From the IMG/VR virus record IMGVR_UViG_3300001460_000208, positions 1 through 23,909 of that record: a stretch of DNA of 23,909 nt. One strand, written 5' to 3'. Source of the stretch: a virus. Below are positions 17,466 to 23,557 of the stretch, piece by piece. The notes under the pieces are model-generated. The model had not been told where the DNA came from and did no database searches. It saw nothing but the letters and a program-made list of their open reading frames with translations. Both the position numbers and the translations under genes were made by a program. Each line of letters begins with the position of its first letter. Position 1 is the stretch's first letter.

Positions 17466-18820
17466 TAGCACTGCCTCATCAATAAATCGTGACAGCTGTA
17501 GACACAACTTCTTATGTCTTTAAGGTCACTAGGGTTTCCTTTATATGGTGTTTCTTTTACGACTGTTCCCTGCATCACGTATGCAGCATCGTTTATTGTT
17601 GAATAAGAAGCTGTTAAGAACAGCATTCCATTTTTCTTTTGCATGAAACTTAATTCTTCTGTCACTGGTTGACCTTCTGCATCGAACTCACCTGTTTCTT
17701 TTACAAAATTTATTTTTAGATCTGACATTGCCAATATAGTTCCATTTTCATCAATGATGGCTTCAGAGTCTAAAGACTTGTCGTTTTTAACAACTAGTTT
17801 TCCATCTGAATAAGCTCCTCTAAGAGCATTAGCTATATCACAACCCAAGTAAACAATTGTTCCATCTTCATCAACTACATTGACTATAAAAGATTGTTCT
17901 TCAAATTGTTTTGATATTGATTCAATGATTACTCTTTTTCTAAGTATGTCTCTTTCTTCTGGACTGCCTTCTGTTAATCGTGCAAGTTCAGGCTCAGACA
18001 GATACTTCTCTGGATCGTCTTCTTTTAAGGACCAACTTCCTAAAGATACATCGCCCCATTCGGAATTCAATCTAGTTGATATTTTTATTGAATACTCTTT
18101 GTCATTTAAAATTAAATTTTCTTTATCTGGGCTACTGCTAACTTGAACGCCTCCTATTAAAGCTCCTATGAACTTTCTATGAAGCTCGCCTTTGTATCCT
18201 GAGTATCCTGTCATCTTTATAAATATGTTGCTCACATCAGGCATTGAATCTAAAACCATATTGATATGCGCAACTAAACTTGTAGAAGGGTTGTTTTTAT
18301 CTAATTGCTGCTTTGTACTTTTTCTTATTGCTTTGCTTGCTTTTTCTACATTTGCATTTAATCTTATTAGTTGAATGTTTATATTGTCTTCAACAAACTT
18401 TCTTTGATAAGGTTCTAATTCTTCTTCTTTGCTTCTCATAGGATAAAGCAAATCTAATAACTTAGCTGAATTACCACTTACTGATTCTCTAAAATAGTTT
18501 TCTTTCCAAGAATCAAAATCATCTTCTAAATCTTTTTCTTCTTCTGGGAAGTCGGGGAATTCTGGTTCTTCAATTTCATCCTCAACACTATCTTCCGGAG
18601 CAGAATCTTCATCTTCAGGTTTAGATTCTTCATCTTCCATTCCCATAGATGCAGCTAATGCCGGATCTTCAACAGGAGCATTAGGATCAAGTGGATCTTG
18701 TCCTTTTTGAATCATAGTGTCAGCAAAATCAGGTTGTGACGTAGGAGGACCTACTGCGCCGTCTGGAGCTGAAGTAGAATCTTGTTCTGCTAACCAGTCT
18801 TGTAAATTATTTTTGTTCAT
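17465..18820 (-). CDS. Hypothetical protein with acidic N-terminal linker
   Basis: A 451-residue protein that I do not recognise. It starts MNKNNLQDWLAEQDS, followed by a Pro/Ala/Asp stretch. Residues about 60-105 are very rich in Glu and Asp and probably unstructured. A helical region (about 120-175) and a mixed alpha/beta C-terminal domain follow, with segments such as GYSGYKGELHRKFIGALIGGVQV, SFIVNVVDEDGTIVYLGCDIANAL and MLFLTASYSTINDAAYVMQGTVV. The acidic linker joined to a folded domain recalls scaffold-like or adaptor virion proteins, but that is inference. An AAGGA ribosome site precedes the ATG. The gene overlaps the upstream one by 14 bases and shares one base with the downstream one. 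Confidence 0.65.
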   Translation of the reverse strand: MNKNNLQDWLAEQDSTSAPDGAVGPPTSQPDFADTMIQKGQDPLDPNAPVEDPALAASMGMEDEESKPEDEDSAPEDSVEDEIEEPEFPDFPEEEKDLEDDFDSWKENYFRESVSGNSAKLLDLLYPMRSKEEELEPYQRKFVEDNINIQLIRLNANVEKASKAIRKSTKQQLDKNNPSTSLVAHINMVLDSMPDVSNIFIKMTGYSGYKGELHRKFIGALIGGVQVSSSPDKENLILNDKEYSIKISTRLNSEWGDVSLGSWSLKEDDPEKYLSEPELARLTEGSPEERDILRKRVIIESISKQFEEQSFIVNVVDEDGTIVYLGCDIANALRGAYSDGKLVVKNDKSLDSEAIIDENGTILAMSDLKINFVKETGEFDAEGQPVTEELSFMQKKNGMLFLTASYSTINDAAYVMQGTVVKETPYKGNPSDLKDIRSCVYSCHDLLMRQC

Positions 18821-19277
18821 TATTTTTTTCCTTCTGAATTTTTTCCATCAAAGACTTTCTGTTGATGCCACTAGAATCATAAATATTTATTGTATTTCCG
18901 TTATCTTTTTTACTGCCATTCATATATGGCTTGAAAGTGTCTGGTTGCTTGAGTTTTATCCTCGTCATTAAATCCGCTATTTTTGACATTTTGTCGCTAG
19001 TGTCTATTTTTGTTTTTAGCAAATTAACTAATGCCTCTTTGCTAGAAGTAGAACAATCTCCGTCATTTATCACCATATTCGAAAAAGTATCCACCAGATT
19101 AGAAATTTGATCTCTGTCTGACCTCAAATTAGTCATTACTTCCCCATATACACCAAGAAGATTTTCATCGCTTATTATGCAATTTTCTTGTTCTTCTTTT
19201 TTAACCAATTCTTGCTTTTCTTTTTCAATCAGAGCGTCATCTTTTGATTTTATTAATTCTTCTTCTTTATTAGGCAT
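18807..19277 (-). CDS. Hypothetical small helical protein, first gene of the minus-strand operon
   Basis: A 156-residue protein of unknown function. The first 35 residues are a charged helix rich in Lys and Glu (MPNKEEELIKSKDDALIEKE). The centre is helical (GEVMTNLRSDRDQISNLVDTF, then KEALVNLLKTKIDTSDKMSKIADLMTRI), and the tail is short and polar with GNTINIYDSSG. It is the promoter-proximal gene of the structural operon, separated by 51 bases from a divergent gene. Small helical proteins of this size in such positions can be terminase small subunits or assembly chaperones, but no DNA-binding motif is evident, so neither is claimed. No ribosome site is visible before the ATG, so it may be translated from a very short or AT-rich leader. 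Confidence 0.62.
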   Translation of the reverse strand: MPNKEEELIKSKDDALIEKEKQELVKKEEQENCIISDENLLGVYGEVMTNLRSDRDQISNLVDTFSNMVINDGDCSTSSKEALVNLLKTKIDTSDKMSKIADLMTRIKLKQPDTFKPYMNGSKKDNGNTINIYDSSGINRKSLMEKIQKEKNNEQK

Positions 19278-19328
19278 AATATAATATATATAAATTGTAG
19301 CAAATAATGTTAAAAAAAAAGAGAAACT
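19278..19328. promoter_or_regulatory. Divergent AT-rich intergenic region, probable promoters in both directions
   Basis: The only place in the window where two genes point away from each other. The 51 bases are almost entirely A and T. TATAAT lies at 19280-19285 and TATAAATT at 19289-19296 on the plus strand; the second resembles the TATAAATA late promoter box of T4-type phages and sits about 33 bases before the plus-strand ATG. No convincing -35 boxes are seen. Long AT runs match such boxes by chance, so the exact sites are uncertain. Confidence 0.4.
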
Positions 19329-19661
19329 ATGTCAGAAGAGATTCATCCACATAATAAGTACTATCAAAGGCTCACAGAGAATAAGATAGAACGTGAAGTT
19401 GCTCAAAATAAAGATTTAGAGTCTCAAATAGAATCTTTGAAAAAAGACATTAAAAAATTAGAAAACAAAATCAATAATTCTGACAATAATAAATTAGTAG
19501 AAAATATACATAAATTAGACTTGAGAATACACTCTGTTGAAGTTACTCAAGGTGGTCAAGAAAAAAAATGGAATATGTTTATTAATTTTGGAATACAACT
19601 ACTATGGGTTATCATGGCTGCGTATTTACTTTTTAAATTAGGTTTAGAAGCGCCCTTATAG
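19329..19661 (+). CDS. Coiled-coil protein with C-terminal membrane anchor (XhlA/holin-like layout)
   Basis: A 110-residue protein. Residues about 15-72 are strongly charged with a heptad-like pattern (LESQIESLKKDIKKLENKI, then LVENIHKLDLRIHSVE), as expected for a coiled coil. Residues about 83-103 (MFINFGIQLLWVIMAAYLLFK) form one membrane helix close to the C-terminus. The layout of coiled coil then a terminal membrane segment resembles XhlA-type haemolysin/holin accessory proteins and some spanin-like or membrane-docking phage proteins. The resemblance is in architecture only. It is first in a plus-strand group of three genes and has an AGAGAAA-type ribosome site. A lysis role is possible but no endolysin is next to it. 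Confidence 0.65.
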   Translation: MSEEIHPHNKYYQRLTENKIEREVAQNKDLESQIESLKKDIKKLENKINNSDNNKLVENIHKLDLRIHSVEVTQGGQEKKWNMFINFGIQLLWVIMAAYLLFKLGLEAPL

Positions 19662-19671
19662 GAAAATAATT

Positions 19672-19728
19672 ATGAAAAATTTTAATGAATGGTTAAAAAG
19701 CCGACAAGAACAACAATTAAATGAAGCT
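19672..19728 (+). other. Predicted capsid-targeting peptide and prohead protease site (258-residue protein)
   Basis: Codons 1-18 encode an amphipathic lysine/glutamate-rich helix starting MKNFNEWL and ending LNE, followed by Ala19-Gly20. This is the arrangement cleaved by gp21-type proteases in T4 internal proteins. The protease gene itself is not in this window. Confidence 0.5.
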
Positions 19729-20448
19729 GGGCCAGCAAGATTACGAACAAGATATCAAACGCCTAGTGAATTAAGCAACGTTGGAATAGGACGAATTGGA
19801 CCTTTAGGAACATTCGGTCAAGACTCAAGTCCGGGAGATGTTGAACGAGCAATCGGCGGCGTCATGGGAGCTTTAGGCCAAGCTATTCAAAAAGATTTAG
19901 TAAAACCTACTGCTGTTTCAAGACTAGAAGTTCCTTTAATTTATAAAAGACTTACTGAAGGAGTTCCACTAGAAATTTATATGAAACTTCCTCTTCAAGT
20001 CCCAGTGGTTGGAAATGATCCTAATAAGGACGATTATGCTATGACCATAAGCACTTCTCCATCAGGCTACGGCACAAACAAAAAAAATATTCGAGACAAA
20101 ATAAAAGATATTTTAAACGATAAAAGAATAAGAAAAGAAGGAGAAACTAAAGAGTCTGATACTAAATTCGCTCATGTAACTAGAGAAATGGAGCAGGAAA
20201 ACGCTGCCACTTATGATAGAGCAGTGGCATTTACAACTGCACTTATTATAGAGGTAATAAAAATGCAACATACAAATTTAGAAAAATACTTTGATTTTGA
20301 AAAACCTAAAATAGTTTCCAGAAACATACAAGGCGATGAATTGGATCTTGGCATACAGCTTAAGCCTAAAAAACCTCTTCCGTTAGGAAAAACAGCAAGA
20401 GACATAAGCCCTGATGATCCTAAAGAAAAAGATGAGGATGAGGAATGA
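19672..20448 (+). CDS. Putative capsid-packaged protein with T4-type capsid-targeting N-terminus
   Basis: A 258-residue protein. The first eight residues, MKNFNEWL, fit the capsid-targeting peptide of T4 internal head proteins (MKTYQEFI in IPII and IPIII). At residues 16-19 the sequence LNE|A fits the T4 gp21 prohead protease rule, hydrophobic-x-Glu before a small residue. I infer that residues 1-18 target the protein to the prohead and are removed. The remainder has a Gly-rich stretch (about 36-70), a beta/alpha middle with LEVPLIYKRLTEGVPLEIYMKLPLQVPVV, a helical section (about 185-215) and an acidic C-terminus (SPDDPKEKDEDEE). The mature function is unknown. An AGGAAA ribosome site precedes it, and its stop overlaps the next gene as ATGA. 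Confidence 0.7.
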   Translation: MKNFNEWLKSRQEQQLNEAGPARLRTRYQTPSELSNVGIGRIGPLGTFGQDSSPGDVERAIGGVMGALGQAIQKDLVKPTAVSRLEVPLIYKRLTEGVPLEIYMKLPLQVPVVGNDPNKDDYAMTISTSPSGYGTNKKNIRDKIKDILNDKRIRKEGETKESDTKFAHVTREMEQENAATYDRAVAFTTALIIEVIKMQHTNLEKYFDFEKPKIVSRNIQGDELDLGIQLKPKKPLPLGKTARDISPDDPKEKDEDEE

Positions 20449-21131
20449 AAAAATTTAAAGATTTTTTAATAGAAAAAGAAGGCGAAGATGATGGAAATTG
20501 GAAAAAACAATATATTAAATTAGAAGAAGGATTTGTTCCTCCTTCTAAAATGAATCCTATTATTGAAGCTTTTTCTAAAAGCAACTCTATAGAAATAATG
20601 GATGATACATCCAAGCAAATAAAAATGCCTAAAAAGACCTTGTTGCTGTGCAGATCTACAGTTAGAGATTTCCTTAGAAATAAAACTCCTAAGAAATTTG
20701 AATTAACCACAGATGCCACTCCAGAGCAAATTTGCCTTATTCTTCATAGCGCTGGATTTAAAGCAAATGAAAATTTTAATTTAAGTAAAAATAAAATTGA
20801 GATTTCTTTTAAACCCGATATTGCGGATGAAAACGACCATAAATTATGGTATATTAAAAATAAAAATGAAAATAAAAATGAGGCAACTGTTTGCGCCATA
20901 GTTGACAAAGAACAATTCGAAATAGATACGCTTACAGAAGAATACCAAGAAGAAGGAAAAACTCATCTTAGATATACGAATGATATTAAAAAAGATGTAG
21001 AGAGAGTTAAATTTACAGTAGACGCAATGTATATCGAACTTACTAAAATTGATGGAGAGAATAGTAAATTATTTGATCCAACAGAAAGAGGGTTTTATGA
21101 TATCAATCAAAAAGAACTACACTTAATGTAA
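20445..21131 (+). CDS. Putative second capsid-packaged protein with MKKFKDFL N-terminus
   Basis: A 228-residue protein. It opens MKKFKDFLIE, the same M-K-x-F/Y-x-D/E-F/W-L/I pattern as its neighbour and the T4 internal proteins. Candidate prohead-protease sites are LIE|K (8-11) and, better, LEE|G (26-29). The mature part has a lysine-rich helical region, KTPKKFELTTDATPEQICLILHSAGF (about 83-110), and a beta-type C-terminal half ending FYDINQKELHLM. I recognise no enzyme motif. The start codon overlaps the previous stop (ATGA) and has a GAGGA ribosome site, so the two are probably made together in a fixed ratio. After the stop there is a 29-base AT-rich gap before the next gene. Confidence 0.65.
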   Translation: MKKFKDFLIEKEGEDDGNWKKQYIKLEEGFVPPSKMNPIIEAFSKSNSIEIMDDTSKQIKMPKKTLLLCRSTVRDFLRNKTPKKFELTTDATPEQICLILHSAGFKANENFNLSKNKIEISFKPDIADENDHKLWYIKNKNENKNEATVCAIVDKEQFEIDTLTEEYQEEGKTHLRYTNDIKKDVERVKFTVDAMYIELTKIDGENSKLFDPTERGFYDINQKELHLM

Positions 21132-21160
21132 TTTTAAAATTTGCTTACTAGTATAATTTT

Positions 21161-22042
21161 ATGAAATATTTTGTAAGCATAGAAAATATAGACTACTTCT
21201 ATTGGCAGACTGAACTTCTAATCCAAAGTTTTAAAATGCATGGAATTGAAGACGATCTTATTATTGCCATAGCCGAAAATGAAACTATTAAAAGTACGCC
21301 TTATATACTGAACTTATCTAAGCATAAGAATTGCATCACTCATAGAAATTTAGGTAGGGAAAATGATTGTTTGGAATTAAACAGAATCTATTCTCTGACA
21401 GTAGCCTTGCGTAAAAACATTTTGACATTTCCATTTACACTGATACACTCCGACATGGTTTTGAACAAACCTATTCAACCATATGAATCTAATATAACAA
21501 CAAACACATATCAATTAGAAGATGAAGAAATTGATATGTTTATAGATTTTGATGAAATTAAAAATAATCTAATTAAAACAGGAGTTCTTAAATCTTTAAA
21601 TAATTTTTACTACTCACATCCTATAGTTTTTAATCATGATGAAAATACTACTGATTCTTTTAAAGAAAACTTTTTTAATTTTTTATTAGCAGACGTTATT
21701 AATTCTATTGGAGGAGACCAAGAAGAAAAGTATAGAAGATTTTTTGAAAAATCCTCTTGGAAAAAAAGCCTTTTAAAATCAGTAGGGCATTGCGAAATAT
21801 CAGGAGATGTTTTGTCTTGTAATATAACAGATGAAATTGATGTTCCTTTTATACATTATGACAAAGGAATACCTCCTTCTTTCAGCAAACACTATTATAA
21901 AAACAAGGACGGAATTTTCCTAGCAGAAAAATCCAGTCCTTTTTCGAGGCTTCTGCAACTGAGAGATATGTCTCCCCATGCTTCTTATGTGGCATCGGTA
22001 GTAGATTCTTATCTTGAAGAATATAATTTACATGTTGATTAA
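21161..22042 (+). CDS. Probable GT-A fold glycosyltransferase
   Basis: A 293-residue protein. The N-terminus MKYFVSIENIDYFYWQTELLIQSFKMHG is the usual beginning of nucleotide-sugar transferases, in which a short strand and a helix carrying W-Q-x-E-L-L-I-x-S-F open the Rossmann-like half. It continues with DDLIIAIAEN, then NRIYSLTVAL, and then FTLIHSDMVL, where HSD (96-98) is in the position of the metal/sugar-binding DxD motif with only one Asp. IHYDKGIPPSFSKHYYK (about 231-247) resembles the C-terminal His-containing acceptor/metal loop of this class. In phages such enzymes modify virion proteins, phage DNA bases or host surface glycans. The substrate cannot be told. No ribosome site is seen, but TATAAT lies at 21152-21157, just before the ATG. 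Confidence 0.6.
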   Translation: MKYFVSIENIDYFYWQTELLIQSFKMHGIEDDLIIAIAENETIKSTPYILNLSKHKNCITHRNLGRENDCLELNRIYSLTVALRKNILTFPFTLIHSDMVLNKPIQPYESNITTNTYQLEDEEIDMFIDFDEIKNNLIKTGVLKSLNNFYYSHPIVFNHDENTTDSFKENFFNFLLADVINSIGGDQEEKYRRFFEKSSWKKSLLKSVGHCEISGDVLSCNITDEIDVPFIHYDKGIPPSFSKHYYKNKDGIFLAEKSSPFSRLLQLRDMSPHASYVASVVDSYLEEYNLHVD

Positions 22043-22071
22043 AATTATGTTCTTAATAACTAAATTATACT

Positions 22072-22488
22072 ATGAGCAAAGAAAACTATTATTTAATAAA
22101 AGATTTTAATTTTTTTGTTAAAGAAACAAAAAAAGTAGCTGTGGATAATTTTAAAACTTTTGTAGAAGAAAAAGATATTGAAGAAGAATATGATGAAGTT
22201 ACAAATAAAATAACAAGTGAATTTATAGAGATTGCCAGTAAAGCTAAACTTGATTTTGAAGAAATCAACAATCAGATAATCTCCGATCATGAGTGTGAAG
22301 TTTTAATGTTCCCTATGATAAAACATAGGGATGGAAAAATGATTGTTTCTGAAGGAATGTATTTCGATATATTGAAATGCATTCACACAAGAATAATAAG
22401 TAATACTCTTGCCATTCTTGCTTCAAAAGGAATAGTTGAATCTGCGTTTGATGAAGAACTAGATGATTTTGTTTTTTGGATTAGCTAA
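22072..22488 (+). CDS. Hypothetical protein
   Basis: A 138-residue protein of unknown function. The first 75 residues are highly charged and helical (FFVKETKKVAVDNFKTFVEEKDIEEEYDE type), and the C-terminal half is more compact (VLMFPMIKHRDGKMIVSEGMYFDILKCIHTRIISNTLAILASKG). It has no membrane segment and no recognised motif. It is alone between two gaps, lacks a ribosome site, and has a TTATACT box directly before the ATG, similar to the previous gene. Its last eight bases overlap the end of the convergent small gene. Confidence 0.6.
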   Translation: MSKENYYLIKDFNFFVKETKKVAVDNFKTFVEEKDIEEEYDEVTNKITSEFIEIASKAKLDFEEINNQIISDHECEVLMFPMIKHRDGKMIVSEGMYFDILKCIHTRIISNTLAILASKGIVESAFDEELDDFVFWIS

Positions 22489-22711
22489 ATTTTTTAAACA
22501 TTTTTTTACAAAGTTCTTCGTACTTTCTTTTTGTGATATTCAAATTAGTTAATTTAGAAAAGTCTTCAAAAGAAGGAGCATGAGTAGCTAAAAAGCAACA
22601 AGCCCATGCTTCTTTAAGTTTTTCTTCATCTCTGGTATTTTTTTTAGATTCCAAAAAAATACCAGAGGATTCTTCAGAATAATCTATTTCTTCTCTTTCA
22701 AACATCTTCAT
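22481..22711 (-). CDS. Small hypothetical protein downstream of the patatin-like gene
   Basis: A 76-residue, mostly charged helical protein (ESKKNTRDEEKLKEAWACCFLATHAPSFEDF, then ITKRKYEELCKKMFKKFS), not recognised. It overlaps the end of the phospholipase gene by 14 bases (8 if the start is the second ATG at 22705, which has the better-placed AAAGG ribosome site, giving 74 residues). It is therefore probably translated together with the phospholipase and could be its partner. Its end overlaps the convergent gene by eight bases. Codons about 16-28 form a perfect 15-bp inverted repeat. Without this gene about 209 bases would be non-coding, which is unusual for this window. Confidence 0.6.
   Translation of the reverse strand: MKMFEREEIDYSEESSGIFLESKKNTRDEEKLKEAWACCFLATHAPSFEDFSKLTNLNITKRKYEELCKKMFKKFS
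22630..22667. other. Perfect 15-bp inverted repeat inside the small convergent gene
   Basis: The arm CTCTGGTATTTTTTT (22630-22644) is repeated in reverse complement at 22653-22667, with the 8-base loop TAGATTCC. It lies inside the coding part of the 76-residue protein (residues around GIFLESKKNTRD) and about 140 bases beyond the stop of the plus-strand gene 22072-22488. The hairpin would form in RNA from either strand. It lacks a following U-run, so it is at best an atypical bidirectional terminator. Confidence 0.7.
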
Positions 22712-23546
22712 AACCTTTCAAAAAATTATTTAACTGTAAAGCTTTTTTGTCTTGGATGTGATAATTACCTTCTTCTCCATAAACGACTCCATCTTTACAT
22801 TTTTTAAAATTTGCGGATTCATAAAAAGTTTCATTTGGTTCAACCAAATAAATATCAATTCCTTTATAATCCATATCTCCTATCTTTTTCAAACAACGAT
22901 TAATATCTCTAATCATTATTTCCTGTAACGCTATATCAAATGCTCTAAAACCCATTTTAAGAGAGCTTAAAAAGCCTTCTGGTTTACGCCACGGATCTAT
23001 AGTCAATCTTCTTCCCATTATGACGTATATTTTATTGCATCCTGAATGTATACATTGTTCTAAAGGAGCGATTTGTCTACTTCCGGCATCAACCCATCCA
23101 TCTCTATCTTCAACTAAAGAAGTTATTGCAACACTTGCCAAAACAGCTTCTTTGAACTCCTCTGTAGTAGTTGATTTATTAGATACATAGTCCATGAACC
23201 CATCTTCTATATTCATTCGAATTACTACACTTTCGCAAATAGGGTCATTTTTCATTGCATCAGAAAGTATTTTTTCCATTGGTTTTTGATTCATCAACCC
23301 TCTTTTCCAAAGAAAGTTATAATTAATTCTAAAAACACTAAAAATACTTTTTACGCTAGACCATAAGTCAGCTAATCCTTCGGGACCTAGATAACAGTAA
23401 GAAGATGCACAAATAGATCCTGAAGATATTCCTATTGTAAAGTCTGGTTTAATCCCTTTTTTGAAAAGACTTAAAGCAATACCGGCTTGAATTGCTCCTC
23501 GGGCACCTTCTCCAGTGAAACAAAAACCAACTTTATCTTTATCCAT
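22698..23546 (-). CDS. Patatin-like phospholipase
   Basis: A 282-residue patatin-family lipid acyl hydrolase. It has the oxyanion loop G12-x-G14-x-x-G17 (TGEGARGA), the nucleophile elbow G39-I-S41-S-G43 with Ser41 as predicted nucleophile, and the catalytic Asp in W-V-D153-A-G155. The usual helix ASVAITSL (138-145) lies before it and IAPLEQCIHSGCNKIYVI after it. All catalytic parts are intact, and the length suits a single-domain enzyme. No signal peptide or membrane helix is seen, so it would start in the cytoplasm or be packaged. Related enzymes act as bacterial toxins (ExoU) and as CBASS effectors (CapV), and phage-encoded ones could attack host membrane for lysis or after injection. A GAGG ribosome site precedes the ATG, 11 bases after the upstream stop. 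Confidence 0.88.
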   Translation of the reverse strand: MDKDKVGFCFTGEGARGAIQAGIALSLFKKGIKPDFTIGISSGSICASSYCYLGPEGLADLWSSVKSIFSVFRINYNFLWKRGLMNQKPMEKILSDAMKNDPICESVVIRMNIEDGFMDYVSNKSTTTEEFKEAVLASVAITSLVEDRDGWVDAGSRQIAPLEQCIHSGCNKIYVIMGRRLTIDPWRKPEGFLSSLKMGFRAFDIALQEIMIRDINRCLKKIGDMDYKGIDIYLVEPNETFYESANFKKCKDGVVYGEEGNYHIQDKKALQLNNFLKGYEDV

Positions 23547-23557
23547 GTTTCCTCTTT

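Noticed and set aside
17465-17507. Upstream ATG of the 16971-17465 gene (adds MCLQLSRFIDEAVL)
   Set aside because: It would extend the overlap with the previous gene by 42 bases. The internal ATG has a GAGG site and a one-base stop/start overlap.
20420-20719. Minus-strand 99-residue frame opposite the MKKFKDFL gene
   Set aside because: The plus-strand gene has a ribosome site, stop-start overlap and a motif-bearing N-terminus. The antisense frame has none of these.
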